DNA from: Kiloniella litopenaei
GTDB taxonomy: Bacteria; Pseudomonadota; Alphaproteobacteria; Kiloniellales; Kiloniellaceae
Assembly: GCF_000982415.1 (NCBI RefSeq)
Contig: NZ_LANI01000002.1
Location: 434,001 to 498,000, forward strand
Direction: 5' to 3'
Length of the DNA: 64,000 bases
Made by a program: the position numbers and the translations under genes. Below, in pieces: positions 26,934 through 36,501 of the stretch. The notes beneath the pieces are model-generated. The model was not told the DNA's origin, ran no database searches, and saw only the letters and a list, made by a program, of their open reading frames with translations. Each line of letters begins with the position of its first letter. Position 1 is the first letter of the stretch.

Positions 26934-26952
26934 CAGGGGTATTTTGATCACG

Positions 26953-29307
26953 ATGCAGAGCACGCGTAACGACATAGAAATAACAACGAATGCAACGAAC
27001 AGCGTTACTGTCCGCTACCTGTTCATTCTAACGCTTTGTACCAGTGCCTTTCTATTATTCTTAATTCAGCCAATGTTCACCAAACTTGTGCTGCCTTTAC
27101 TCGGCGGTGCCCCAGCTGTTTGGAACACTGCGATGATATTTTTCCAAACAATGTTGTTGGCGGGCTATCTCTATGCACATTTCTTGTCCGCAACTTTTGA
27201 ACTTAAAAAACAGCTGATTATTCATCTGGCCTTGATGATCGCAGCCTTGCTATTTCTACCAATCTCTATTCCTTCTGGATACGAACTGCCCTCAGAAGAA
27301 TGGCCATCCTTATGGCTGTTAAGCCTCTTTTCGCTGGCTATTGGTCTTCCCTTTTTCATTATTTCTGCGAATGCCCCCCTTTTACAGGATTGGTTTCGTT
27401 CCTCTGGCGACACTGAAGCTCATGATCCCTATTTTCTCTATGCAGCAAGCAATGTAGGCAGTATTACAGCTTTAGTTGCCTACCCACTTTTCATCGAAAT
27501 TCAATTTGGCTTAAAAACGCAAACCTGGCTTTGGTCTTTTGGTTTTATTGTACTGTTATTTTTGATCTTCACTTGCGGTATAGCACTGCGGCCCAACAGA
27601 AAAAATATAGAGGCCGCGACGCAGGAAAATAACAAAAGGCAAAAAGACCAACAAGACGAACAGCTCGTCCCAACGCCCACTTCTCCAGATTTTAAATATT
27701 ACGCGAAATGGATAGTTCTGGCTTTTGTTCCATCGGCCCTTTTGCTCAGTGTTACCAATAAAATTACGACCGATTTGCTTTCAACACCATTGCTCTGGGT
27801 TTTTCCGTTAATTCTTTACTTGCTGACATTTGTTATTGTCTTCTCCAGACGTCCGATAATTCCCCATCGTTTCATAGAAAAGTTTGCGCCTTATTGCCTG
27901 ATCTTAATTGTTTTTTTTAATACTTCAGTTACTCACGCAAACACCCTACTTTTCTTTACCTTTGGGAATTTATTTTGTTTTTTCGTGCTCGCCCTTTATT
28001 TTCACGGGCTTTTGGCATCGAAACGCCCCCCAGCAAAGCACTTAACAAACTTTTATATTGCGATGTCTTTTGGGGGCGTTTTAGGGGGTATTTTCATTGG
28101 ACTTATCGCCCCAATAACCTTTTCTGATATATACGAATACATCATCTTATTGGTTATTGCCGCCCTTTTGATGCCCACCAAAGCAACAACACTTGTTGCC
28201 ATAATTAAAAGCAGAATAGGACCGAAAGCACAAAGCTATCGAGCAGATATAATCTTTTCCCTGTGTCTCATCGGGTTGCTGCTCATCGCCCTGCAGGTGG
28301 GAACAGAAACCATAAGTACAAAGCTAATCTCAATCGTAGCACTCACGATGTTCTTTTTGCTAATGCTTGAAGGGGTCGGGCGCCCTCTGCGCCTTGCCTT
28401 AATCGTTACAACTGGATTATTTATTGTACCTTATATTCTTGGATCCCATAAAGATGTGCTTTTCCAAGAACGAAGTTTTTTTGGTGTTTATGCCGTAAAA
28501 GAAATGAGTTCGGGCAAAGCTGCCGCTCCTTCATCAAACAAAATCGCACATGTTGCCAAACACGGTACAACAATACATGGCATTCAGGTCTTGGGATCAC
28601 TGGAACCACAAAGCTATTATCATCAGGAATCTGGGCTCGGAAAACTATTTGAATCTTATGAGGCTAAAGATAAAAAAATCAGATCAGTTGGAGCAATCGG
28701 TTTGGGTGCTGGCACAGCTATCTGTTATAGACAAGCCGAACAGAACTGGACGTTCTTTGAAATTGATCCCTTGATTGAAACCATGGCCAGAGATCCAAAA
28801 CTTTTTACCTATATGCAAGAATGTGCTGATCAAGCAGAGATCATCATTGGTGATGCGCGTCTCTCCTTACAAAACATTCCCGATGGGACTTATGACCTGC
28901 TTATTGCCGATGCCTTCTCCTCAGATGCCATTCCCCTTCATTTGATGACAAAAGAGGCATTTGATCTCTACAAGAACAAAGTGAAGGAAAACGGCATCGT
29001 TGTTTTGCATATTTCCAATCGGTATTTTGATCTGGAACATATCGTCGCCGCGACGGCAAAAGCATCTGGACTGACCTCACGCATGTATCACTACACACGA
29101 CAAGAAAGTGACATTGCGGAACATCCCTTTCGTTATTCCGCAACATGGGTGGCCTTGGCCCAGAACACCAAAATCCTGGATGACCTTATTCCAATAACAA
29201 ATAACACTGTTGATAAAGAGATCAGTGGATGGAGAGAACTTTCATTCGAAGAAACCGACAGCCCCTGGACAGATGACTATTCCAACGTTCTTTCTGCCCT
29301 TAAATAA
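26953..29307 (+). CDS. Membrane-fused spermidine synthase-like protein
   Basis: A 784-residue two-part protein. The first half (about 15-500) holds many transmembrane segments arranged in two blocks with a polar Lys/Gln-rich loop near residues 210-240. The last 250 residues form a Rossmann methyltransferase-like domain of spermidine-synthase type: AIGLGAGTAICY nucleotide loop, FFEIDPLIETMARD acidic loop, IIGDARLSLQ, and LIADAFSSDAIPLHLMTKEAF. The aminopropyltransferase catalytic Asp environment is only partly kept, so polyamine synthesis is unproven. Start may be ATG 26953 (13 bases after AGGGG) or TTG 26944 (4 bases after it). A perfect palindrome lies directly upstream. It converges on hemH. 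Confidence 0.82.
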   Translation: MQSTRNDIEITTNATNSVTVRYLFILTLCTSAFLLFLIQPMFTKLVLPLLGGAPAVWNTAMIFFQTMLLAGYLYAHFLSATFELKKQLIIHLALMIAALLFLPISIPSGYELPSEEWPSLWLLSLFSLAIGLPFFIISANAPLLQDWFRSSGDTEAHDPYFLYAASNVGSITALVAYPLFIEIQFGLKTQTWLWSFGFIVLLFLIFTCGIALRPNRKNIEAATQENNKRQKDQQDEQLVPTPTSPDFKYYAKWIVLAFVPSALLLSVTNKITTDLLSTPLLWVFPLILYLLTFVIVFSRRPIIPHRFIEKFAPYCLILIVFFNTSVTHANTLLFFTFGNLFCFFVLALYFHGLLASKRPPAKHLTNFYIAMSFGGVLGGIFIGLIAPITFSDIYEYIILLVIAALLMPTKATTLVAIIKSRIGPKAQSYRADIIFSLCLIGLLLIALQVGTETISTKLISIVALTMFFLLMLEGVGRPLRLALIVTTGLFIVPYILGSHKDVLFQERSFFGVYAVKEMSSGKAAAPSSNKIAHVAKHGTTIHGIQVLGSLEPQSYYHQESGLGKLFESYEAKDKKIRSVGAIGLGAGTAICYRQAEQNWTFFEIDPLIETMARDPKLFTYMQECADQAEIIIGDARLSLQNIPDGTYDLLIADAFSSDAIPLHLMTKEAFDLYKNKVKENGIVVLHISNRYFDLEHIVAATAKASGLTSRMYHYTRQESDIAEHPFRYSATWVALAQNTKILDDLIPITNNTVDKEISGWRELSFEETDSPWTDDYSNVLSALK

Positions 29308-29315
29308 CATCAGGG

Positions 29316-30365
29316 CTAGACCCATCCCTGGAGTTCACGAAGCGTAATTTCTTTAATCACGTCCATGCCCGCATCGCTATCGTTCAAACAGGGAATAAAA
29401 GCGAAGTTTTCGCCCCCGTTTTCCAAGAAGGCTTCGCGCACACCAATATCGATCTCTTCCAAGGTTTCCACACAATCGACCGAGAACCCAGGCGTTAGAA
29501 TAACCAAATTTTTCACCCCATTACGGGCCATTTCTTCTACGGTTGGCTGCGTATAAGGTTTTAGCCATTCTTTTGGTCCAAAAAGTGACTGAAAACATAG
29601 TTTCAATTTATCTTCGGACCACCCCAATTTCTCGCGTAGCAAACGTGTGGTCTTGGCGCAATGACAGTAATAAGGATCACCTTTTTCATGATATTCAACA
29701 GGCAGACCGTGAAAAGACGCTATAGTTACATCCGGTTCCCATGACAGTTCGGCGATGCCTTCCCTTACCGATTTAGCAAGTGCGTCAATATAAACCGGGG
29801 CATCATGGTATGCTGGTACGCACCGAACAGCTGGCTGCCATCTCATGGTCTTCAAGGCATCGAAACACTTGTCATAGGCCGTTGCCGTTGTTGTGGCAGA
29901 ATACTGTGGATACAGCGCAAACAGAAGAATACGGTTACACCCTTGTTTCTGTAGCTCTTCTATTCGCTCTTTCACAGCCGGATTACCATAACGCCATCCC
30001 CAATCAACAACGACATTTGGGTAATCCTTTGCCAGTGCCTTTTGTAGCTTGGTTGCCTGTTCCCGCGTGATTGTACGCAGAGGGGATTCATCTTTTTCCT
30101 TGTTCCATATTTCTTTATAGGCCTCGCCACTCTTGCTTGGCCGCGTCGTCAGAATAATACCCTGCAGGATTATCTGCCAGAGCCATTTCGGAGCCTCTAT
30201 CACCCGGGGATCACTTAGAAATTCACTAAGGTAACGGCGCATAGACCAATAGTCTGTACCATCGGGCGTTCCCAAATTCATTAATAACACGCCGACTTTT
30301 TCATTTGGTATTTTCGGATGATCTTCGGGGGTAAATTGCAAGGTCATAAAACTATCAAAGGCCAT
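29316..30365 (-). CDS. hemH: Ferrochelatase
   Basis: Inserts Fe(II) into protoporphyrin IX, the last step of haem synthesis. About 349 residues from the start used here. The family N-terminal block is VGVLLMNLGTPDG, followed by RRYLSEFLSDPRVIE; the active-site His is in ASFHGLPVEYHEKGDPYYCHC, and the metal/porphyrin Glu is in FSVDCVETLEEIDI. The frame is open up to a TTG at 30446, but that part is Leu/Phe-rich non-coding-like sequence; ATG 30365 or ATG 30347 is more likely and neither has a good ribosome site. It converges with the spermidine-synthase-like gene (8-bp gap). Confidence 0.95.
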   Translation of the reverse strand: MAFDSFMTLQFTPEDHPKIPNEKVGVLLMNLGTPDGTDYWSMRRYLSEFLSDPRVIEAPKWLWQIILQGIILTTRPSKSGEAYKEIWNKEKDESPLRTITREQATKLQKALAKDYPNVVVDWGWRYGNPAVKERIEELQKQGCNRILLFALYPQYSATTTATAYDKCFDALKTMRWQPAVRCVPAYHDAPVYIDALAKSVREGIAELSWEPDVTIASFHGLPVEYHEKGDPYYCHCAKTTRLLREKLGWSEDKLKLCFQSLFGPKEWLKPYTQPTVEEMARNGVKNLVILTPGFSVDCVETLEEIDIGVREAFLENGGENFAFIPCLNDSDAGMDVIKEITLRELQGWV

Positions 30366-30528
30366 ATAATTATAGAAGAAACTCAGCTGGGCATACAGAC
30401 TAATATGGAGTTCAAGAAACCATATAAGTAAATGACTGACCAGCAAAGCGTGTATTTGTTACTTTTGGCAATTACGCCATAATGCCTCATACAAAACTAT
30501 ATATGTTATTTAGGAAAAGGGTTTATCT

Positions 30529-31863
30529 CTACAAGTCCTGTTCATCATTTTCATCATCCATAAAATCATCAAGTTCAAAACAACCAACCACTTCAAGATG
30601 ACCGCTCCAGATGAACTGATCCACTGGGGTCACTTCTTTAAGGGTATAGCCCCCTTCGACCAGAATTCTGGCATCACGGGCAAAGGTATTGGGATTACAG
30701 GAAACATAGATAATGGTTTTGATATCTGATTGCGCCAATTCGGAACATTGTTCTTTCGCCCCTGTTCTTGGCGGATCCAATACCACGCAATCCCCCCCTT
30801 GCAATTCATCAGCTGTTACAGGGTCCTTTACAAGGTCCCGACAGTCAGATGTAATCCGGTGAAGAGTATCGTTTCGGCGTGAAGCTGACGTCAATGCTGT
30901 AATAGCCCGTTCGTCACCTTCTACAGCATGGACCTGTGCACGCTTGGAAAGCGGAAAGGTAAATGTTCCACAGCCAGAAAACAGATCTGCAACAGTTTCC
31001 AGTTCTTCTGGCAAATAGCCTAACACCAAATCTGTCAGTGCATCTTGCCCTTCCTGGCTAGGTTGCAAGAACGCACCTTCGGGCGGCAGCACCTGAACAT
31101 CGCCGAATTTCTGATAGGGATTATCTCTGATGGCAACAGGTTCCGGTTCCTGTTTCGGACGGCTCCATGCAAAACGGGCGACTGAATGTTTGTCAGCAAA
31201 TGCCGTGATTGCTTCGCGACCTTCAAGAACCAACTTGGCATCTGTCACTATCAAAATATCCGGACCAGCAGACGAGCCAATAACCGTGACATCTGCTTTT
31301 GCCTGTTCCGGCCCTAACAACACTTTGAGCAGCTCTCGCAAAGGTTCAACCAATTGATTGAGCTCAGAAGTCAGCAACTTGCAGTCAACAACATTAACCA
31401 CCTTGTGGCTTTCACGTTCATGAAACCCAAGATCAATTTTCTTGCCCCGTGCTGCAGCAGCAAAAACAGCACGTCGTCTGGTACCGGCGTCAATCTGAAC
31501 AAGATCCGCGACTTCACCGCCACTAAAGCCCTTACGGGTCAGCGCCTGAACAACCGCATCCCTTTTCCATTTTCGGTAAAAGTCAGACGCGACATGCTGA
31601 ACATTACATCCTCCACATGGGCCAAAATGCTCACAAGGTGGTTCAACATGATTTGCGCCCAGTTCTTGTAGTTCCAGGATATCAGCTTTAAACCCGCCCG
31701 AGCGTTCGCCCACTAACTTTACCCGAAGTTTGTCCCCCGGCATTGTCATAGGCACATACACAGGACGTCCTTCGTAGTCGGCAACACCGTCACCACGCGC
31801 CCCCAGAGTATCAATCTGGATCTCTATTTGCTTCCCGCCACCACGGCGTGCCTTACGTCTCAT
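30529..31863 (-). CDS. RlmD/TrmA-type RNA m5U methyltransferase
   Basis: A 444-residue class I SAM-dependent RNA uracil-5-methyltransferase. An N-terminal TRAM-like domain (about 10-70) is followed by the iron-sulfur cysteines C77, C83, C86 (CEHFGPCGGC) and C161, then the methyltransferase fold with LFSGCGTFTFPLS, the substrate motif VVLDPPRTG and the catalytic Cys C389 in YVSCNPNTFARD, plus the base Glu in HLEVVGCFE. The 4Fe-4S set is that of RlmD (23S rRNA U1939) and relatives, but alphaproteobacterial members also include tRNA enzymes, so no symbol is given. ATG 31863 has AGGA five bases before it; a GTG at 31875 is in frame. Confidence 0.88.
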   Translation of the reverse strand: MRRKARRGGGKQIEIQIDTLGARGDGVADYEGRPVYVPMTMPGDKLRVKLVGERSGGFKADILELQELGANHVEPPCEHFGPCGGCNVQHVASDFYRKWKRDAVVQALTRKGFSGGEVADLVQIDAGTRRRAVFAAAARGKKIDLGFHERESHKVVNVVDCKLLTSELNQLVEPLRELLKVLLGPEQAKADVTVIGSSAGPDILIVTDAKLVLEGREAITAFADKHSVARFAWSRPKQEPEPVAIRDNPYQKFGDVQVLPPEGAFLQPSQEGQDALTDLVLGYLPEELETVADLFSGCGTFTFPLSKRAQVHAVEGDERAITALTSASRRNDTLHRITSDCRDLVKDPVTADELQGGDCVVLDPPRTGAKEQCSELAQSDIKTIIYVSCNPNTFARDARILVEGGYTLKEVTPVDQFIWSGHLEVVGCFELDDFMDDENDEQDL

Positions 31864-32119
31864 TATTCCTGACACCTGACTTTATGGTTTACCCCCGGCT
31901 ATTAATTAGCGGGGTGATTTTCCGCCAATCTAACAGCTTTTTTAAAAGCCGCAATCTTCCGCATTACCTTTTAGCCAAGTCATCCCTGATATTTGCCCAA
32001 CATTTTTATGAAACTTCCACTAAATTCCAGCCCTCAGGATATCCGGCACTTGCAAAAACGCCTTTGGCCTATCATCCTTGTGCGCAGCTGTTGCCAAATA
32101 AATTTCAGGTTTTGAATTC

Positions 32120-33928
32120 ATGTCTTTTTTTAAGTTTATCTTTAAAGGTATCGTCGGGCTATTTGCAGCCCTAGGCCTACTTGTCATTCTTATCGGCGTC
32201 TTAATTGGTGTAACCCTGAGCAACGTCGAAGAAGTAGGCAAAACCGTCGATAACCAAAGCTTGCCACAGGAAATAATTCTAACAATAGATCTTGCCGAAG
32301 GTCTTTTCGAGGGACCAACAAAAGCATCTTATTTCAGCAGCTCGTTTCAACCTGGGTTACCCTTGCATGATGCCATCGATGCCCTTTATCGCGCGCAAGA
32401 TGACAACCGGGTAAAAGGCCTATTGATAAAGGCAGGACAAGGACCACTTCAACTGGCTCAGGCACAAGAACTCAGAAAAGCGATCCGCGCCTTTGCCAAG
32501 ACAGGAAAGTGGACGGCCTCTTTTGCTGAAACCTATGGCGAAACAGGGCATGGCACGCTGCACTATTACCTTGCCAGCGCCGCAGAGAATGTATGGGTAC
32601 AGCCATCCGGTGATCTTGATATTTCCGGTTTCAGTATGGAAAGCCCCTACTTGCGTCCTGTTTTGGACGAACTGGGTATCCTGCCTCAGTTCAGCCAGCG
32701 TTATGAATACAAAGGTGTCATGAATATGTTCACGGACGATCATATGCCAGCACCAGTTAAAAGAAACACACAAGGCGTTCTGGATTCAATTTTTGGCGAA
32801 ATCGAAAAAGAGATTTCTATTAGCCGAGAGAAACCAGGTGAAATTGGCAGTTTAATGGATAGATCCCCCCTTAGCGCTGTCGAAGCGATTGATGCTGATT
32901 TGGTTGACCGTGTTGGTTATTGGGACGAGATTTCGGATGAAGCCCTCACAGGAGATCGTGAATTCGTACATTTGGCTGACTATGCCATGAGCACGACGCC
33001 CGAAGTTTCTGAAACAGCATCCAGAATTGCGGTCATTTATGGCATTGGCGAAATTCATCTGGGGCAAAGCCGTGGTGATCCCTTCTTCGGTGGGGGCATA
33101 ACCATGGGGTCAGATACAATTGCCCAGGCAATTTCGGATGCAATTGATGATGATTCTATCGAGGCTATTGTTCTGCGTGTCGATAGCCCCGGGGGATCCT
33201 ATGTCGCATCAGATGTTATGTGGCGAGAAGTGGTCCGGGCCAAAGAGGTTGGCAAACCCGTTATTATCTCTATGGGCGATGTTGCAGCATCTGGCGGATA
33301 TTTTGTATCGGCCCCAGCCCACAAAATCCTTGCCAATCCAGTGACAATAACCGGGTCAATCGGCGTTGCCGGTGGTAAAATGGTTCTTACAGATTTGTGG
33401 AATAAAGTCGGGATCAAATGGGACGGTGTAAAAGCAGGGGAAAATGCTGATCTCTACAGTGCAAACAAAGCTTTCTCAGATGAAGGTTGGACTAGATTAC
33501 AAGGTTCCTTAGACCGTATTTACGAAGACTTCACCGTTAAAGTAGGCGAAGGTCGCGGTAAAAGCCCACAAGAGATCCACACAATTGCCAAGGGACAAAT
33601 CTGGAGTGGGGCACAGGCGAAAGAGAACGGCCTGATTGATCAACTTGGTGGTTTCAGAGAAGCCATCCAGGTCGCGCGCGAAGCTGCAATGATCGACGCA
33701 GATACAGATCACCAGCTTGTCTATTTCCCCGAACCCAAAGATCCACTTGAAGAACTGTTGGAAAGCGCAATGGGGGGGCAAATGATCTTAACCGATCCAG
33801 CTGCTCTCCAATCACTAGGTGCACTGATCAAAATAACAGCCCCTATTCTGAAACCTTTTGAACAGGCTGTTCAGAACCCCAAGGCTAATGTTTTGAATTC
33901 CCGTGTAAAACCTATCGGCCAGCAATAG
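32120..33928 (+). CDS. sppA: Signal peptide peptidase SppA, 67 kDa type
   Basis: Membrane-anchored serine protease that degrades cleaved signal peptides, 602 residues. An N-terminal membrane anchor (about 8-34) is followed by two tandem ClpP-like domains. The catalytic dyad matches the E. coli enzyme: K198 in RYEYKGVMNMFT in the first half and S391 in GDVAASGGYFVSAPA in the second, with DSPGGSYVASD and TGSIGVAGGK around it. The length shows the long form with both domains in one chain. It is monocistronic, divergent from the RNA methyltransferase gene, and converges on a histidine kinase gene with a 12-bp gap. Confidence 0.94.
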   Translation: MSFFKFIFKGIVGLFAALGLLVILIGVLIGVTLSNVEEVGKTVDNQSLPQEIILTIDLAEGLFEGPTKASYFSSSFQPGLPLHDAIDALYRAQDDNRVKGLLIKAGQGPLQLAQAQELRKAIRAFAKTGKWTASFAETYGETGHGTLHYYLASAAENVWVQPSGDLDISGFSMESPYLRPVLDELGILPQFSQRYEYKGVMNMFTDDHMPAPVKRNTQGVLDSIFGEIEKEISISREKPGEIGSLMDRSPLSAVEAIDADLVDRVGYWDEISDEALTGDREFVHLADYAMSTTPEVSETASRIAVIYGIGEIHLGQSRGDPFFGGGITMGSDTIAQAISDAIDDDSIEAIVLRVDSPGGSYVASDVMWREVVRAKEVGKPVIISMGDVAASGGYFVSAPAHKILANPVTITGSIGVAGGKMVLTDLWNKVGIKWDGVKAGENADLYSANKAFSDEGWTRLQGSLDRIYEDFTVKVGEGRGKSPQEIHTIAKGQIWSGAQAKENGLIDQLGGFREAIQVAREAAMIDADTDHQLVYFPEPKDPLEELLESAMGGQMILTDPAALQSLGALIKITAPILKPFEQAVQNPKANVLNSRVKPIGQQ

Positions 33929-33940
33929 ACAAAATATCCC

Positions 33941-35386
33941 TCAAGAGGATTTCGCAACCGTTTGCTGGAGTAATGATGCCCGATCAATCAAACGATCAGA
34001 CGGGAAATTAATTGTTACCGAAGTACCTTGATCAGGCTCGCTCTCGATAGAGAGTGAGCCTTGATTGCGTTCAATGATTGCCTTCACAATACTCAAGCCC
34101 AAACCGCTTCTTTCTTCAGCATCTTCATCCGCTTTCCAAAAGGGATCTGTAATAAAGGGCAAGTCTTCTTCTTTGATGCCGACACCCGTGTCAGAAAACC
34201 GAATGCTTAAACCGGAATAGGCATCATGAAGTACCGTGATATCAACTTTACCATCACGTGGCGTAAAGTGAATCGCATTACTCAACAGATTGACAATGAT
34301 TTGCTTAAAGCCCTGCGCATTGGTTCTAAGATAAGGCAAATCATCCTGGATAGAGCATTCAACTTTGACCCCTTCATCAGATGCCCGCAAATCCAATGCC
34401 CGAACACAGCCCAAAATCTCATCACTGACATCAAGCTCTTCGTCCTGCAACCCGGCTTCTGCAGACTCAAGTCTGGATATTTGTTGAATATCGGTCACCA
34501 TGGTCATCAAACTAGAACCAGCTTCAAAGATATAGCCCAGATATTCTTCTCTGCGTTTTTGATCGACTTTATAGTCGTCCTCTTTCATTAGAATTTCAGA
34601 GAACCCAATAATGGCATTAAGGGGTGTTCTGAGTTCATGACTCATATTAGCTAGAAAAGATGTCTTCGCGCGGTTGGCAATTTCTGCGGTTTCCTTGGCT
34701 TCGGTCAACGCCCTGTCATGCTGTTCGATCGTGATCAACATATTATTATAGGCTTCGACAGTTTGGCCCAATTCATCATCAGACCGCCATTTCACCAAAA
34801 CAGGCTTCTTCTGATTAGCCATTTCGTCAATAGAATTGGACAACAGTTTCAAAGGGCGCCCAACAGCGCGATTAATGGCAATCGCAGCGCCGCCCCCTAG
34901 GGTTGTCAAAATCAGTAAGAAAATAAAAGCATCGACAAAAACCCGGGTCCACACGTCGGAATAGGCACGTTCAGTCGTATACCCAACTTCTAAATGCCCC
35001 AAGGTTTCATTGTTATCAAAAACCGAATAGATCAACGGAATACGGATATATTCCACTTCGGATAAATCCAGGTCATTTTCTGGAGTGTCTTCTACAGGAT
35101 GGAATTCTCCCGCACCGTCCGGCAGAATAATTTTTACACGAACAAGATCAGGATCCCTTACCAAGGTTTCAAGCACTAATATCACTGTGCTTTCATCATA
35201 ATCCCAAAGGGACCTGGTCAAAGGAATTGAAACTTTCGTTGCGACATCACGAGCACGTTGGGCGATACGTTCTTCTTCCAAACGAAAAAAGCGTGCCTCA
35301 AAAAAGAGGAACGGCACCAACCCCGTGACCAGAACGCACAGGGTACAAATCACCAGTAATTTAGTACGGACAGATTTAAAAGCCAT
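33941..35386 (-). CDS. Membrane sensor histidine kinase
   Basis: A 481-residue sensor kinase. Transmembrane helix 1 (about 9-30), a periplasmic domain (about 31-150) with RSLWDYDESTVILVLETLVRDPDLVRVKI, transmembrane helix 2 (about 150-172), a HAMP domain (about 174-226), then HisKA with H250 in ANMSHELRTPLNAIIGFSEIL and an HATPase domain with NLLSNAIHFT, FSDTGVGI and GLGLSIVKAI. There is no receiver domain and no response regulator beside it. Its extracytoplasmic region is similar to that of the kinase at 56.7-58.5 kb, so the two may sense related cues. The ligand is unknown. Confidence 0.9.
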   Translation of the reverse strand: MAFKSVRTKLLVICTLCVLVTGLVPFLFFEARFFRLEEERIAQRARDVATKVSIPLTRSLWDYDESTVILVLETLVRDPDLVRVKIILPDGAGEFHPVEDTPENDLDLSEVEYIRIPLIYSVFDNNETLGHLEVGYTTERAYSDVWTRVFVDAFIFLLILTTLGGGAAIAINRAVGRPLKLLSNSIDEMANQKKPVLVKWRSDDELGQTVEAYNNMLITIEQHDRALTEAKETAEIANRAKTSFLANMSHELRTPLNAIIGFSEILMKEDDYKVDQKRREEYLGYIFEAGSSLMTMVTDIQQISRLESAEAGLQDEELDVSDEILGCVRALDLRASDEGVKVECSIQDDLPYLRTNAQGFKQIIVNLLSNAIHFTPRDGKVDITVLHDAYSGLSIRFSDTGVGIKEEDLPFITDPFWKADEDAEERSGLGLSIVKAIIERNQGSLSIESEPDQGTSVTINFPSDRLIDRASLLQQTVAKSS

Positions 35387-35751
35387 CTTGATCTAACGCC
35401 TATTATTCCCCGCAACTCCATGTACAGACGGGTAAAAGACTATGATCGTTGTCTTTTTTATTTCCACACCCCTGCCCCAAAGTAATTATCTCTATCGATA
35501 GTGGGTCGTCTTTGCAAAACAACCACAGTCTTACGGTCTACCAGACATCCGTTTGGAAGACGTTTTCTGTACGTTAAAAGCAAATCCGACGATTCTTATA
35601 CCTGTTTTCTATGACAAAGATACCGCGAGACAGTTAACAGGGAATAAAGATATTAACCTTATAAAAAGAATGCATTCACAAGGGCTTGCTTATTACTAAG
35701 CCGTTTCAAGACAGGTTCGTTAACCATTTTCTGGTTAGCAAAATGCACAAC
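35387..35751. other. 365-bp intergenic region upstream of the histidine kinase
   Basis: Non-coding gap between two leftward genes (tlyA upstream in transcription, kinase downstream). It must hold the kinase promoter. A hairpin gttaacca-ttttc-tggttagc lies at about 35719-35739, just past the tlyA stop, and may be a weak terminator or attenuator for tlyA transcripts. I saw no tRNA and no convincing open frame. A small RNA cannot be excluded. Confidence 0.35.
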
Positions 35752-36501
35752 CTATATAAATTTACGCGCCGCGATCAAAAACTCGATATTCCCCTCGGGT
35801 CCTTTAATCGGGCTTTCTGTTAGGCCCAATACGGCCCAGTCGGTTTCTTCATTTAACCAGGTTTCGATGCGGTCACAAACTTCCTGATGCAACTCAGGTT
35901 CGCGCACAACCCCACCTTTTCCGACACGTCCCTTTCCAACCTCGAACTGAGGTTTAATCAGGGCGATCATTAAGGCACCCGGTCCGGCCAGCGCCATCGC
36001 AGCTGGCAAAACAGTTTCCAAACCGATGAAACTGGCATCACAAACGATCATATCCAAAGCTTCGGGAATTTGCTCGGCCGTCAAGTGGCGCGCATTTGTT
36101 CGCTCCATGACCACAACCCGTTCATCCTTGCGTATTTTCCAAGCAAGTTGTCCGTGACCAACATCAACCGCATAAACCTTCTCGGCGCCATTGGTCAGCA
36201 GTACATCCGTAAAACCACCTGTTGACGCGCCAACGTCCATACAAACTTTGCCAGTTGGATCAATATCAAATTCCTTGAGGCCCTTTTCCAGTTTAAGCCC
36301 CCCCCTGCTAACCCAAGGGTGATCTTCGCCCTTAACAGTAAGGGGGGCATCCTCTGCCAAGGGTTGCCCGGGTTTATCGATCCGTTTGGTATCCGTGTAA
36401 ACTTGCCCTGCCATGATCCGTGCCTGAGCCTTGGTCTTGCTTTCGACCAAACCTCTATCCACCAGTAATTGATCAGCTCTTTTTTTCCCGACTTTAGCCA
36501 C
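35752..36501 (-). CDS. tlyA: TlyA family rRNA (cytidine-2'-O)-methyltransferase
   Basis: A 249-residue protein with an N-terminal S4 RNA-binding domain (RADQLLVDRGLVESKTKAQARIMAGQVYT, about 8-65) and a FtsJ-type SAM-dependent methyltransferase domain (CMDVGASTGGFTDVLLTNGAEKVYAVDVGHGQL, IVCDASFIGL, ALIKPQFEVG). TlyA enzymes 2'-O-methylate 16S and sometimes 23S rRNA; in mycobacteria this underlies capreomycin sensitivity. Its start overlaps the end of the upstream MATE gene by 8 bp, suggesting one transcript. tlyA near dxs is a common alphaproteobacterial arrangement. Confidence 0.92.
   Translation of the reverse strand: MAKVGKKRADQLLVDRGLVESKTKAQARIMAGQVYTDTKRIDKPGQPLAEDAPLTVKGEDHPWVSRGGLKLEKGLKEFDIDPTGKVCMDVGASTGGFTDVLLTNGAEKVYAVDVGHGQLAWKIRKDERVVVMERTNARHLTAEQIPEALDMIVCDASFIGLETVLPAAMALAGPGALMIALIKPQFEVGKGRVGKGGVVREPELHQEVCDRIETWLNEETDWAVLGLTESPIKGPEGNIEFLIAARKFI

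Noticed and set aside
30366-30446. N-terminal extension of ferrochelatase resembling a membrane segment
   Set aside because: It starts at TTG without a ribosome site, and bacterial ferrochelatases begin close to the VGVLLMNLG block; not taken as a real anchor.
31890-31915. GC-rich hairpin (ccccggcta ... tagcgggg) upstream of the RNA methyltransferase
   Set aside because: It has a bulge, no T run and lies in a divergent promoter region, so I could not call it a terminator or riboswitch.
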